In this document: piece by piece, positions 19,758-28,543 of the stretch
How the letters are laid out: every line of letters begins with the position of its first letter
Numbering within the stretch: position 1 is the stretch's first letter
NCBI RefSeq assembly: GCF_014267345.1
Contig: NZ_JACMYD010000007.1
Location: 1-64,000 of the forward strand
Direction: 5' to 3'
DNA: 64,000 bases
From: Corynebacterium sp. zg-331
GTDB taxonomy: Bacteria > Actinomycetota > Actinomycetes > Mycobacteriales > Mycobacteriaceae
The notes under the pieces: generated by a model
Told to the model about the DNA's origin: nothing
Seen by the model: only the letters and a program-made list of their open reading frames with translations
Database searches by the model: none
Program-made: the position numbers and the translations under genes

Positions 19758-20329
19758 GCCAACACCCCGCGCACGTCACGCTCCAGCTCCGCCAGGTCCG
19801 AGTACGCCTTGGGCAACACGCCCGCGACCTCCCCGGAACGCACCACCACCGTGATCGGCACCACCGAGGGCAGCCGCAGCGCACCGGCAAAGGAATTATC
19901 CGCATCCTGGAAACTCGGCAACCCCACCCCCAGCTCCTCCAGCAGCGCCGCGCCGGCGGCCGCCTGCACGTCCGCGTGCACGCCCACCACCCGGTACTCG
20001 GGATGTTCCTGGGCAAAGCGCGCCATCAGCGGCAGCTCCTCCCGGCACGGCCCGCACCACCAGGCCCACACGTTCACCACCGCCACCGCGGCCTCGCTCA
20101 ACTCCGCGTCCCCCGAGGCCTCGGCCCCCAGGCACGGCAAACTCACCCCGGCCACGCCGCGGGCCCCACACCCCGGGCGCGCGGCCACCTCCTGGTCCTG
20201 CCCGGCGGCCTGCGGATCGACGGCACCCCCCTGCTCCTGTGGGCCCCGCAGCATCCCCGGCACCGCGCACGCGAGCAGCGCCGCGACCACCACGATCGCC
20301 ACCACGTATCCCACCACGTGCCTTCTCAT
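19754..20329 (-). CDS. TlpA-type membrane-tethered thioredoxin-like protein
   Basis: 191 aa. N-terminal hydrophobic anchor (residues 5-25, ending LLAC, a possible lipobox), then a thioredoxin fold with VNVWAWWCGPCREELPL (WCGPC active site) and cis-Pro region SVVPITVV. Exported reductase or disulfide-handling role at the cell surface; counterpart of Rv3673c. Lies between nth and the Nudix gene in one operon. Confidence 0.88.
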   Translation of the reverse strand: MRRHVVGYVVAIVVVAALLACAVPGMLRGPQEQGGAVDPQAAGQDQEVAARPGCGARGVAGVSLPCLGAEASGDAELSEAAVAVVNVWAWWCGPCREELPLMARFAQEHPEYRVVGVHADVQAAAGAALLEELGVGLPSFQDADNSFAGALRLPSVVPITVVVRSGEVAGVLPKAYSDLAELERDVRGVLA

Positions 20330-20335
20330 CCGCCG

Positions 20336-20980
20336 CTACCCCTCCACCCCGCGCGCAGGGCAGTCCGAGGCCACCGGGCACCGACCGCACAGCGGCCGAC
20401 GCGCCTGGCACACCCGACGCCCGTGAAAAATCAGCCGATGCGACAGCATCGTCCACTCCGCACGCTCGATCAACTCCATGAGGTCGCGCTCCACCTTGAG
20501 CGGACTGCTCTGCGCGCTCAGCCCCAGGCGACGCGCCACCCGGCCCACGTGCGTATCCACCGCGATGCCCGGCTTGCCAAAGGCATTCCCCCGCACCACC
20601 AGCGCCGTCTTGCGACCCACCCCCGGCAGGCTCATGAGATCCTCCATGCCCTCCGGCACCTCGCCGCCGAAGCGCGCCACCAGCGCCTGGCCCATCCCCA
20701 CCAGGTGCCGCGCCTTCGAGCGATACAGCCCCGTGCTGCGTATATACTCCGCGACCTCGGCCTCGTCCGCCCGCGCGTAATCATCCGCGCTGCGCCACCG
20801 CCGAAACAACGCCGGCGTGACCTTATTGACCCGCTCGTCCGTGCACTGCGCGGACAGCACCGTGGCCACCGTCAGCTCCAGGGGATTGGAGTACACCAAC
20901 TCGCAGCGGGCGTCGGGATAGACCCGCGCCAGCTCCCGGTTGATGCGCCGCGCACGGCGCACAAGAGCAAGATCGGCCAT
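20336..20980 (-). CDS. nth: Endonuclease III
   Basis: 214 aa from [15 protein letters not shown] glycosylase/AP lyase of base excision repair. Helix-hairpin-helix [15 protein letters not shown] with catalytic Lys, catalytic Asp in [15 protein letters not shown], and the C-terminal iron-sulfur loop [17 protein letters not shown] (C-x6-C-x2-C-x5-C). The upstream in-frame TTG extension (to 21106) is non-conserved leader sequence and is rejected. The start is fixed by homology to within a base or two. Head of the nth-tlpA-nudix-marP run. Confidence 0.95.
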   Translation of the reverse strand: MADLALVRRARRINRELARVYPDARCELVYSNPLELTVATVLSAQCTDERVNKVTPALFRRWRSADDYARADEAEVAEYIRSTGLYRSKARHLVGMGQALVARFGGEVPEGMEDLMSLPGVGRKTALVVRGNAFGKPGIAVDTHVGRVARRLGLSAQSSPLKVERDLMELIERAEWTMLSHRLIFHGRRVCQARRPLCGRCPVASDCPARGVEG

Positions 20981-21348
20981 GCCTTCTAGTGTGCCATTGT
21001 CGCCGCCCCCACGACATTCCCGCCCCGGCACCGGCCCTGCCCAGCCCGTTCGCGATCCCCCGCCCATCTTAGTTATAGACCAATATGGAACTCCGATACA
21101 CTCCAACTAGCGGACCTCGCCCCGGAAACCACCGGGAGCTCCGCCGAGCCACCCGCATACCATGCGAGGAAGCCTACTTCCTTGTACAGTAGGCGAAGGT
21201 TCACAATTTCACGCCAAATACGCAGACTCGATCCGGGATAGACACGAGCATAACGCGAGCACACCAGGTGGTCGTGCTCCCCCTGCCGCCCTGGGGCGCG
21301 CGGGGACAAGGTCCGGAGTTCTGCGTCCGTACCTTGAATGGAGAAACT
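20981..21348. promoter_or_regulatory. Divergent control region nth / glxR
   Basis: 368 bp without a convincing gene. TACACT at about 21096-21101 is a plausible glxR -10, which would give a leader of roughly 240 nt. GCCTAC and GTAGGC near 21170-21195 form a 6-bp hairpin in that leader. I see no clear GlxR operator (TGTGA-N6-TCACA), although the gene is autoregulated in C. glutamicum. Confidence 0.35.
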
Positions 21349-22032
21349 GTGGAAGTTGTACACGACATCCTCTCCCGCGCCGGGATCTTCCAGGGCGTAG
21401 ACCCCACGGCGGTGAACAACCTGATCCGTGAGATGGAGACGGCCCGGTTCACCCGCGGTTCCACCATCTTCAACGAGGGCGAACCCGGAGATCGCCTCTA
21501 CATCATCACCGCCGGCAAGGTGAAGCTCTCCCGCCACTCCCCCGACGGCCGCGAAAACCTCCTGACCATCATGGGCCCCTCCGACATGTTCGGGGAGCTC
21601 TCCATCTTCGACCCCGGCCCCCGCACCTCCTCCGCTGTGTGCGTCACCGAGGTGCACACCGCCACAATGGACGCCGCCATGCTGCGTCAGTGGGTAGACG
21701 AGCACCCCGAGATCGCCCAGCAGCTGCTGCGCGTGCTCGCCCGACGCCTCCGCCGCACCAACGCCTCCCTGGCCGACCTCATCTTCACGGACGTGCCCGG
21801 CCGCGTGGCCAAGACCCTCCTCCAGCTCGCCAACCGCTTTGGCACCCAGGAGGGCGGCGCGCTGCGCGTCAACCACGACCTCACCCAGGAGGAGATTGCC
21901 CAACTCGTGGGCGCCTCCCGAGAGACCGTGAACAAAGCCCTGGCCACCTTCGCGCACCGCGGCTGGATCCGCCTCGAGGGCAAGTCCGTGCTCATCGTGG
22001 ACACCGAGCACCTGGCGCGCCGCGCCCGCTAG
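21349..22032 (+). CDS. glxR: cAMP-responsive global regulator GlxR (CRP/FNR family)
   Basis: 227 aa, the same length as C. glutamicum GlxR, from GTG 21349 (preceded by TGGAGAAACT). cAMP-binding domain with [20 protein letters not shown] and the phosphate-cassette RTSSA; the C-terminal helix-turn-helix is [20 protein letters not shown]. From residue 130 on the sequence is nearly identical to the C. glutamicum protein. In that species GlxR controls carbon metabolism, respiration and stress genes genome-wide. Single-gene unit closed by a strong terminator. Confidence 0.96.
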   Translation: MEVVHDILSRAGIFQGVDPTAVNNLIREMETARFTRGSTIFNEGEPGDRLYIITAGKVKLSRHSPDGRENLLTIMGPSDMFGELSIFDPGPRTSSAVCVTEVHTATMDAAMLRQWVDEHPEIAQQLLRVLARRLRRTNASLADLIFTDVPGRVAKTLLQLANRFGTQEGGALRVNHDLTQEEIAQLVGASRETVNKALATFAHRGWIRLEGKSVLIVDTEHLARRAR

Positions 22033-22071
22033 CCGCTTTTCTCATCTCCGACTCGTGATCGGAGGCGGGGG

Positions 22072-22110
22072 CCGGGTCGATCCCTTCAAAGGATCGACCC
22101 GGTTCTTTTT
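22072..22110 (+). terminator. Rho-independent terminator of glxR
   Basis: CCGGGTCGATCC and GGATCGACCCGG pair perfectly (12 bp) around CTTCAAA, followed by TTCTTTTT. Forty bases after the glxR stop. Confidence 0.92.
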
Positions 22111-22148
22111 CGCCCGCGGAAAGTGGGGCGGGACGCTGGTACGACACT

Positions 22149-22500
22149 ACGGGGTGCCACCTCGGGGTATCGGCGGCCCGGCCGGTGGGAAGCGGCACCC
22201 CTTCGCGCATGATTGCTCCGGGCAATCGGGGCGGGGCACGATCTTCTTTCGCGAGCCCCGACCTCGATGCGACCGTAGGGTACCACCGGGCGACCGTCGA
22301 GGGGTCGCAACAACAGGAGGCGGCACCGCATAGGATCATTCCCCTCGCCCACCGACGCTAGGGGTGCCGTTAGCCGGCTCATGCCCCACCCTTCCCCCGA
22401 GGTGGCACCCTTTCGCGCGCCGCGGGGAAGGCGGAGCGACACCACCAAGGGGTGCCGCCTCGCCCCGCGCGACGGCGCCCCTCCGCTACTGGCACCCCAG
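22149..22500. repeat. Cluster A of the AAGGGGTGCC-N35-GGCACCCCTT repeat family (3 units)
   Basis: Units at 22149-22203 and 22359-22413 have 35-base interiors between the GGGGTGCC and GGCACCC arms; the unit at 22447-22500 has 34. A worn pair of half-sites (GGGTACC at 22278, GGCACC at 22322) lies between, 37 bases apart, and a loose GGCACCCC follows at about 22522. Interiors share no sequence. It fills most of the convergent glxR/MBL gap (22033-22596), in which nothing else is seen apart from the glxR terminator. Confidence 0.8.
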
Positions 22501-22596
22501 CGCGGTGCGGCACCCCGGCAGGAGAAAACCGGGGGCCGGGCACAAAAAGAGGCCCCGGTCGGGGGCCTCGATTGCGCGTCCACGGGCGCCTGCCGC

Positions 22597-23409
22597 CTAA
22601 GCTTCTTCCTCCAGGTACCGCAGCGCCACGCGGGTGGATTGCTCGGCGGCGCCGCGCAGAACGGGATCTACGTCGTCGTACATCACGTCGATGAGGGCGC
22701 GCAGCTCGATGTCCCTGCCGTGTTCCGCCCACGCCGCGCGGATCTGGTCCAGGCGGTACTGGCGGCGGTCGATATATTTGCGGGCAAAGGCGGAGGTGTC
22801 CTCGCCGTCGGGGCCGTGCCCGGGCAGCAGCGGGATGTTCTTCCCCCGGCGCTCCAGAAGTTCCAGGGAGGCGAGGTAATCGCGGAGGTCGCCGTCCGTC
22901 TCGGAGATCATGGTGGTGTAGCGGCCCGCGATGGTATCGCCGGTGATGATCCCCTCCAGCGTAGACTCGCCGGGGGTTCCGGACCACACGAAGAAGGAGG
23001 CGGAGTCCCCGGTGTGGCCGGGGGTATGCACCACCTCGACGTGGGGGGTGACCCCCTCGATGGTGATGTCCTCGCCGTCGGCCAGGGCCGCCGCCCCGTG
23101 GCAATGCGCCGGATCCATGGCGCGGATGGGGGCTCCGGTGAGCTGGCGGAAGCGCTGGGCGCCGTCGGCGTGATCGTGATGGCGGTGGGTGAGCAGGATC
23201 AGGCCCACCTCACCGGCCTTGGAGTGCACCACGTTGAGGTGGCCCTCATCCTCGGGGCCGGGATCCACGACGATGGAGCGCTCGTCCTCGGGGCCCTGAA
23301 CGATCCACGTGTTAGTGCCCTCCAGCGCGGCGTAACTGGGATTAGGACACAGAACAACAGAGGCCGATGCGGTGACCGGCCGAAGCTCGCTGTAAGCAGG
23401 ATGCTGCAT
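22597..23409 (-). CDS. Metallo-beta-lactamase-fold hydrolase (Rv3677c type)
   Basis: 270 aa. Metal ligands are in LTHRHHDHADG (HxHxDH), with further His in VHTPGHTGDS and the Asp in GIITGDTIAG; a C-terminal helical domain follows (RRQYRLDQIRAAW), the layout of the LACTB2-like group of MBL hydrolases. The substrate is unknown; nuclease or hydroxyacylglutathione-type activity is possible. Conserved neighbour of glxR and ridA in corynebacteria and mycobacteria. First ATG (MQHPAYSEL) is used. Confidence 0.85.
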   Translation of the reverse strand: MQHPAYSELRPVTASASVVLCPNPSYAALEGTNTWIVQGPEDERSIVVDPGPEDEGHLNVVHSKAGEVGLILLTHRHHDHADGAQRFRQLTGAPIRAMDPAHCHGAAALADGEDITIEGVTPHVEVVHTPGHTGDSASFFVWSGTPGESTLEGIITGDTIAGRYTTMISETDGDLRDYLASLELLERRGKNIPLLPGHGPDGEDTSAFARKYIDRRQYRLDQIRAAWAEHGRDIELRALIDVMYDDVDPVLRGAAEQSTRVALRYLEEEA

Positions 23410-23449
23410 ACCTTTCAGCTTAGCGCTCCCTGCTAGTTCTGCCCATACC

Positions 23450-23908
23450 TCAGGAACGGATTTCCGCGATCACTTCCACTTCCACTGGGGAATCCAGGGG
23501 CAGCTCGGCCACCCCCACCGCGGAGCGGGCGTGGATGCCCGCGTCGCCAAAGATTTCCCCGATGACCTCCGAGGCACCGTTGATCACCTGGGGCTGCCCG
23601 TGGAAGTCCGGGGCGGAGGAGACGAAGCCCACCACCTTGACCACGCGCAGGACGTTGTCGATGCCCACGAGGGCGTCGATGGCCGCCAGGGCGTTGAGCG
23701 CCGAGGTACGGGCGTAGGAGGCCGCGTCGGCGGCGGAGACCTCGGCACCGACCTGCCCGGTGGCGGGAAGCTCACCCCGCACGAAGGGCAGCTGACCGGA
23801 GGTCCACACCTGGTTGCCCACCCGGACGGCGGGGGCGTAGGCCGCCACGGGGGCGGCGACCTCCGGCAGGGTGATGCCAAGTTCTGCGAGACGCTCGGTG
23901 ACGGTCAT
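23450..23908 (-). CDS. RidA/YjgF-family protein
   Basis: 152 aa. VWTSGQLPF near residue 34, ALNALAAIDALVG and VEVEVIAEI at the end fit the larger RidA subgroup next to WhiB4 in actinobacteria (Rv3678c). RidA proteins deaminate reactive enamine/imine intermediates; the canonical Arg of true RidA enzymes is not evident, so specificity is open. Its ATG follows directly the TAG of the DUF4177 gene. Confidence 0.85.
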   Translation of the reverse strand: MTVTERLAELGITLPEVAAPVAAYAPAVRVGNQVWTSGQLPFVRGELPATGQVGAEVSAADAASYARTSALNALAAIDALVGIDNVLRVVKVVGFVSSAPDFHGQPQVINGASEVIGEIFGDAGIHARSAVGVAELPLDSPVEVEVIAEIRS

Positions 23909-24064
23909 CTACTGCACCTCGCGCTTCATGTAGGCCACCACGTTCTCCGGGTTGGGGCCGGGCACCACGGAGACGAGTTCCCAGCCGTCCTCGCCCCAGG
24001 TGTCCAGGATCTGCTTGGTGGCGTGAGTCAGCAGCGGCACGGTGGCGTATTCCCAAGTTGTCAT
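23909..24064 (-). CDS. DUF4177 small protein
   Basis: 51 aa starting MTTWEYATVPLLTHATKQIL, with the DUF4177 core TWGEDGWELVSVVPGPN. No membrane segment. Sits immediately before ridA (TAG then ATG, no gap), the same arrangement as Rv3678A in mycobacteria. Function unknown. Shine-Dalgarno is weak, so it may be read from a short leader. Confidence 0.85.
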   Translation of the reverse strand: MTTWEYATVPLLTHATKQILDTWGEDGWELVSVVPGPNPENVVAYMKREVQ

Positions 24065-24086
24065 GCCCCACACTGTAGCCGGGGTC

Positions 24087-24440
24087 TCAGAGTTCTTGCA
24101 GGCTCCCGCCCGCGGCGAAGTAGTCGGCCCAGCTGGTGATCTCCGGGTTCCGGCGCAGCAGGGCGCGGCGCTGGCGCTCGGTCAGCCCACCCCACACGCC
24201 GAACTCCACCTTATTATCCAGGGCGTCGGCGCGGCAGATGCTCATCACCGGGCAGCCGAGGCAGATCCGCACGGCCTTGCGCTGCTCGGCGCCCCGCACG
24301 AAGAGGGCGTCGGGGTCCACGTCGCGGCATTGCGCACGCACGACCCAGCACTCGCGGTCGCGCACAATGTCGGTGGGGCGCTTTTCCTCCCCGTAATCGA
24401 GGAAAGCATTGTCGCATGGGGGCATGAGGGCGGCCGTCAC
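24087..24440 (-). CDS. whcA: WhiB-family iron-sulfur regulator WhcA (WhiB4-like)
   Basis: 117 aa from GTG 24440. AAAGGAG lies 7 bases before this GTG, inside the longer possible N-terminus, which decides the start. Four Cys ligands: one in RAQCRDVDPD and three in ICLGCPVMSIC; WhiB signature GVWGGLTERQRRALLRR follows. In C. glutamicum whcA lies beside the same PBP gene and negatively affects oxidative-stress genes. Divergent from ponA over 116 bp. Confidence 0.92.
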   Translation of the reverse strand: MTAALMPPCDNAFLDYGEEKRPTDIVRDRECWVVRAQCRDVDPDALFVRGAEQRKAVRICLGCPVMSICRADALDNKVEFGVWGGLTERQRRALLRRNPEITSWADYFAAGGSLQEL

Positions 24441-24556
24441 CGTATCACTCCTTTGGTACACCTACACTTCCTGTAGGGTAATTGTATTCACAAGATATCT
24501 AAGAAACATAGTCAATCACATCACGGGAGCGGCGGGGGTTCCCGTTTGCGGGCAAA

Positions 24557-26959
24557 ATGCGTAGGGTTGAGCGCGTGTCTATCGCTAAATCGCTGACGAC
24601 GATCCTCGGCGCCACCGCCAGCATCGGGATCGTCTCCGCCATCGCCCTCTCCCCGGCCGCCGGCATCACGGGCGTGGCGGTGCAGCGCACCAGCACGACG
24701 ATGGAATCCAACCTCGCCGACCTCACCGACGGCCACGCCCCCGGCGTCACCACCATCACCGACGTCACCGGCACGCCGATGGCCTGGATCTACGATCAGC
24801 GCCGCTACGAGGTACCCTCGGAGGCCATCGCCCAGCCCATGAAAGACGCCATCGTGGCGATCGAGGATCGCCGCTTCTACGAGCACGAGGGCGTGGACAT
24901 CCAGGGCACCGCGCGCGCCCTGGTCACCAACCTCACCTCCGGGGGCGTCGCACAAGGCGCCTCCACCCTCAATCAGCAGTACGTGAAGAACTACCTGCTC
25001 TTCGTCGCCGCGAACGACGACGCCGCGCGCAGCGCCGCCGTCGAGACCTCCGTGCCGCGCAAGCTGCGCGAGATGCGGATGGCCTCCGACCTCGACAAGC
25101 TCCTCAGCAAGGACGAGGTGCTCACTCGCTACCTCAACCTGGTGCCCTTTGGCAACAACAGCTTCGGGGTGGAGGCCGCGGCCCGCACGTACTTTGGCAT
25201 CCCGGCCGCCAAGCTCTCCGTGCCCCAGGCGGCCATGCTCGCCGGGATCGTGCAATCCTCCTCCGTGCTGAACCCCTACACCAACCCCCAGGGCGTGACC
25301 GAACGCCGCAACACCGTGCTCGACGCCATGGTGTCCTACGGCGTCCTCGAATCCTTCCAGGCCGAACAGTATAAGCTCCAGCCCCTCGGCGTGCAGGACA
25401 ACCCGGAATCGCTGCCTAACGGCTGCATCAGCGCCGGCGATCGGGGCTTCATGTGCGACTACGCCCTGAACTACCTGGAAACCAAGGGCCTGCCCAAGGA
25501 GGTGCTGACCAAGGGCAGCTACACCATCCGCACCACCCTCGACCCCGCCGTGCACGACGCCGCCCGCAACGCCGTAGCCGCCAACGTCAACCCCGGCACC
25601 CCGGGGGTCACCGAGGTGCTCAACGTGGTGCGCCCCGGCGAGAACTCCCGCGACATCCTCGCCATGGCCTCCTCCCGAAACTACGGCCTCAATCAGGACA
25701 ACGGCGAGACTCTCATGCCCCAGGCCGCCTCGATGGTGGGCAACGGGGCGGGCTCCGTGTTCAAGATCTTCACCGCCGCCGCCGCGCTCAACAACGGCAT
25801 GGGGCTCGAAACCATGCTGAACGTGCCCGAGCGCTTCGAGGCCATCGGCATGGGCGAGGGCGGCGCCGAGGGCTGCCCGCCCTCCACCTACTGCGTGGAA
25901 AACGCCGGCAGCTACGCCCCCCAGATGAGCCTCAAGGACGCCCTGGCGCAGTCCCCCAACACCGCCTTCGTGCAGCTCATCCAGCAGGTGGGCGTGGCCC
26001 CCGTGGTGGACCTCGCCGTGGGGTTGGGTCTGCGCTCCTACGCCGAGCCCGGGAGCTTCGACGGGGAGGCCTCCGTGGCGGACTACATGAAGGATCACAA
26101 TCTCGGCTCCTTCACCCTCGGACCCACCGCCGTCAACGCCCTGGAGCTCTCCAACGTGGGCGCGAGCATCGCCTCGGGCGGGCGCTGGTGCGAACCCAAC
26201 CCCATCGCCTCCCTCACCGATCGCGACGGCAACGAGGTCCCCATCGCACGGCCCGACTGCGAGGACGTGCTCAACCCCCAAACCGCGGGGGCGCTGATGC
26301 AGGGCCTCTCCGAGGACGCCATCTCCGGCACCGCCGCCCGCGCCGCCGAGGCCGCGGGCTGGGGCGCCCCCGTGGCCGCCAAGACCGGCACCACGGAATC
26401 CCATCTTTCCTCCGCGTTCCTCGGTTTCAACTCCCATCTCTCCGCCGCCCCCTACATCTACAACGACGGCACCCAGAACCTCCCCCTGTGCAGCGGGCCC
26501 GTCCACCAGTGCGGCACCGGCAACCTCTTCGGCGGCAACGAACCCGCCGACACCTGGTTCCAGTGGGCCAACGCCGTCCCCCAGGCCCACGATGGCACCC
26601 TCCCCGCCTACAACCGCGACCTCGACCGGGGCCGCCTGCAAACCGCCTTCGACCAGGCCAAGGACAAAAGGGAGGACGAGGCCCGCCGCCTCCTCGAGGA
26701 GGCCGGGCTGATGGTCAACACCCAGGAGGTGCCCGGCAACGGCACCCCTCGCGGCATCGTCATGGCCGCCCGCAGCGATAACCCCGAGGGGCTGCGCCCC
26801 GGCGGGCTGGTCACCCTAGAGGTCTCCGACGGCACCCGCCCCGCCCCTCCGAAGACCTCCCGACCCCCCGAGCCGGCCCCCCGCTCCGAGTTCCCCACCA
26901 TCGACGCCTCGGAGCTGGAGGAACTCACCAACCGCCTGCGCGAACGCCTAGGCGCCTAG
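24557..26959 (+). CDS. Class A penicillin-binding protein (PonA2-like) with PASTA-like tail
   Basis: 800 aa. N-terminal membrane anchor (residues 12-35), glycosyltransferase domain with catalytic Glu in AIEDRRFYEHEGVD and GASTLNQQYVKN, transpeptidase domain with SVFK (acyl-enzyme Ser), SPN and KTGT, and a C-terminal PASTA-like segment (LRPGGLVTLEVSDG) before a Pro-rich end. It polymerises and crosslinks peptidoglycan on the outer membrane face. Counterpart of mycobacterial ponA2 beside whiB4. The first ATG 24557 is used; GTG 24575 is possible. Its last four codons overlap yqeY on the other strand. Confidence 0.95.
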   Translation: MRRVERVSIAKSLTTILGATASIGIVSAIALSPAAGITGVAVQRTSTTMESNLADLTDGHAPGVTTITDVTGTPMAWIYDQRRYEVPSEAIAQPMKDAIVAIEDRRFYEHEGVDIQGTARALVTNLTSGGVAQGASTLNQQYVKNYLLFVAANDDAARSAAVETSVPRKLREMRMASDLDKLLSKDEVLTRYLNLVPFGNNSFGVEAAARTYFGIPAAKLSVPQAAMLAGIVQSSSVLNPYTNPQGVTERRNTVLDAMVSYGVLESFQAEQYKLQPLGVQDNPESLPNGCISAGDRGFMCDYALNYLETKGLPKEVLTKGSYTIRTTLDPAVHDAARNAVAANVNPGTPGVTEVLNVVRPGENSRDILAMASSRNYGLNQDNGETLMPQAASMVGNGAGSVFKIFTAAAALNNGMGLETMLNVPERFEAIGMGEGGAEGCPPSTYCVENAGSYAPQMSLKDALAQSPNTAFVQLIQQVGVAPVVDLAVGLGLRSYAEPGSFDGEASVADYMKDHNLGSFTLGPTAVNALELSNVGASIASGGRWCEPNPIASLTDRDGNEVPIARPDCEDVLNPQTAGALMQGLSEDAISGTAARAAEAAGWGAPVAAKTGTTESHLSSAFLGFNSHLSAAPYIYNDGTQNLPLCSGPVHQCGTGNLFGGNEPADTWFQWANAVPQAHDGTLPAYNRDLDRGRLQTAFDQAKDKREDEARRLLEEAGLMVNTQEVPGNGTPRGIVMAARSDNPEGLRPGGLVTLEVSDGTRPAPPKTSRPPEPAPRSEFPTIDASELEELTNRLRERLGA

Positions 26960-27403
26960 GGCGGACTTCACCGCCGCAGAGAGGCGCTTGCCCTCGGCCC
27001 GACCGGCCGCCTTGGCGGTGGCCTGCTTCATCACCTGGCCCATCTGCTTCATGGTCGGGGCCGGGTCCATCTGGCCGATCACCTCCGCGACCAGAGACGC
27101 CAGGGCGGCGTCGTCGAGTTGCTCGGGCTGGTAGCCCCGCAGCACCTCCACCTCGGCCAGCTCGGCGTCGGCCAACTCCTGGCGGCCGTTGGCAGCGTAA
27201 ACCTCCGCGGACTCGCGGCGCTTCTTGATCTCCCGGGCCACCACCTTAAGCACCTCCGCGTCGCCCAGGTCGTGCTTGGCCCCCTTGGTCTCCTCCTCCT
27301 GGATCGCGGCCAGCAGCATGCGGATGGTGCCGGTGCGCGTCTTGTCCTTCGCCTTCATGGCCTCTTTTAAATCACCGCGCAGGGTGGTCTTCATATCGCT
27401 CAT
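26948..27403 (-). CDS. GatB/YqeY domain protein
   Basis: 151 aa starting MSDMKTTLRGDLKEAMKAKDK, the standard YqeY opening; TRTGTIRMLLAAIQEEE and PTMKQMGQVMKQATAKAAG complete the family pattern. It resembles the tRNA-binding tail of GatB; the free-standing protein's role is unclear. The longer open frame upstream (to 27790) crosses the divergent gene and is rejected. Convergent overlap of 12 bp with the PBP gene. Confidence 0.93.
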   Translation of the reverse strand: MSDMKTTLRGDLKEAMKAKDKTRTGTIRMLLAAIQEEETKGAKHDLGDAEVLKVVAREIKKRRESAEVYAANGRQELADAELAEVEVLRGYQPEQLDDAALASLVAEVIGQMDPAPTMKQMGQVMKQATAKAAGRAEGKRLSAAVKSALGA

Positions 27404-27413
27404 GCCTTCCGAA

Positions 27414-27431
27414 CCTACCCGCGCGGGTAGG
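27414..27431. promoter_or_regulatory. Perfect 18-bp palindrome in the yqeY / phosphoesterase divergent gap
   Basis: CCTACCCGCGCGGGTAGG is a perfect palindrome centred in the 37-bp space between the two divergent start codons. It could be a shared operator. No regulator is recognised. Confidence 0.55.
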
Positions 27432-27440
27432 CTGAGGCGG

Positions 27441-28337
27441 GTGCACACGATGAGAAAACTCGCAGCGATCCTCGGCGGCGCCGGACTGGTCACCGCCACC
27501 TGGGGTTTTACCGAACTCACCCGATTCCGGCTCCACCGATACACCCTGCCCCTGCTGCCGCCCGGCACCCTGCGCGGGGGCACCGAGTTCCGGCTGCTGC
27601 ACCTCTCCGACCTCCACATGATCCCCGGCCACAGCGCCAAGATCGCCTGGGTCAGCGCCCTCGATGCCCTGGAGCCCGACCTCGTCATCAACACCGGCGA
27701 CAACCTCTCCGACCACCACGGCGTGCCCTCCGTGCTCGCCGCCCTCGGACCGCTGCTGCGGCGCCCCGGGCTCTTCGTGTTCGGCACCAACGACTACTGG
27801 GCCCCCCGCCCCGTCAACCCCCTGCGCTACCTCCTCGGCGGCAAGCGCACCCCCTCCTACGTCGACCTGCCCTGGCAGGGCATGCGCGCCGCCTTCCTCG
27901 AACACGGGTGGCACGACGCCAACCAGACCCGACACGAGTTCCAGGTGGGGCGCGTGCGCATCGCCGCCGCCGGCGTGGACGACCCCCACCACGACCTTGA
28001 CGATTACGACGAGATCGCCGGCACCCCCAACCCCGAGGCCGACCTCACCCTGGCGCTTAGCCACTCCCCCGAGCCGCGCGTGCTGCACCGCTTCGCCCGC
28101 GACGGCTACCAGCTTGCCCTCTGCGGGCACACCCACGGCGGACAGATCTGCCTACCCGGCGGCCGGGCGCTGATCACCAACTGCGGGATCGACGCCACAC
28201 GAGCCTCCGGCCTCCACGACTTCGAGGGCATGGCCCTCCATGTGTCCAACGGGCTGGGCACCTCCAAATACGCCCCGGTGCGGCTCTTCTGCCGCCCCTC
28301 GGCCACGCTGCTGACCATCACCGAGCGGGAGGCGTAG
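27441..28337 (+). CDS. Membrane-associated metallophosphoesterase (Rv3683-like)
   Basis: 298 aa from GTG 27441, or 295 from ATG 27450. An N-terminal hydrophobic helix (LAAILGGAGLVTATWGF) anchors it. Calcineurin-like motifs: LLHLSDLHM, INTGDNLSDH, FGTNDYWAP (GTND in place of GNHD), ALSHSPEP and LCGHTHGGQI. This is the YkuE/UDP-sugar-pyrophosphatase-like metallophosphoesterase group; substrate unknown. Neighbour of the ponA/yqeY block as in mycobacteria. Confidence 0.9.
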   Translation: MHTMRKLAAILGGAGLVTATWGFTELTRFRLHRYTLPLLPPGTLRGGTEFRLLHLSDLHMIPGHSAKIAWVSALDALEPDLVINTGDNLSDHHGVPSVLAALGPLLRRPGLFVFGTNDYWAPRPVNPLRYLLGGKRTPSYVDLPWQGMRAAFLEHGWHDANQTRHEFQVGRVRIAAAGVDDPHHDLDDYDEIAGTPNPEADLTLALSHSPEPRVLHRFARDGYQLALCGHTHGGQICLPGGRALITNCGIDATRASGLHDFEGMALHVSNGLGTSKYAPVRLFCRPSATLLTITEREA

Positions 28338-28363
28338 CAACACCACCGCACTGACCAGGCGTT

Positions 28364-28393
28364 TTGTCGTACCCTCCGCCGCTGCACTAGAAT
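28364..28393 (+). promoter_or_regulatory. Promoter of tRNA-Pro
   Basis: TTGTCG at 28364-28369, an 18-bp spacer, and TAGAAT at 28388-28393, ending 13 bases before the tRNA. Confidence 0.7.
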
Positions 28394-28406
28394 ATTGCGA
28401 GCACCA

Positions 28407-28483
28407 CGGGATATGGCGCAGCTTGGTAGCGCGCCTCGTTCGGGACGAGGAGGTCGCAGGTTCAAATCCTGTTATCCCGACCA
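28407..28483 (+). tRNA. tRNA-Pro (anticodon CGG), CCA encoded
   Basis: The acceptor stem CGGGATA pairs with TATCCCG, discriminator A and genomic CCA follow. The D arm is GCGC-AGCTTGGTA-GCGC, the anticodon arm CCTCG-TTCGGGA-CGAGG puts CGG at 28441-28443, and the T loop is TTCAAAT. A complete cloverleaf with its own promoter and terminator. Confidence 0.97.
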
Positions 28484-28489
28484 TCTTCC

Positions 28490-28523
28490 ACCGGCCGCTC
28501 AGATGACTGGGCGGCCGGTTTTG
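28490..28523 (+). terminator. Terminator of tRNA-Pro
   Basis: ACCGGCCGC and GCGGCCGGT pair around 12 bases, followed by TTTTG, seven bases after the tRNA CCA end. Confidence 0.85.
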
Positions 28524-28543
28524 TGCGCGGGCACACCAGCACC

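Noticed and set aside
21268..21348. 27-residue N-terminal extension of GlxR
   Set aside because: GTG 21349 gives exactly the known 227-aa GlxR and has a Shine-Dalgarno; the extension has no conserved sequence.
22276..22329. A further unit of the repeat family in cluster A (GGGTACC...GGCACC)
   Set aside because: Arms are degenerate and the interior is 37 bases, so it is not counted among the eleven units.
24521..26641. 706-codon open frame opposite the PBP gene
   Set aside because: Shadow of the PBP gene; Gly/His/Val-rich, no motifs.
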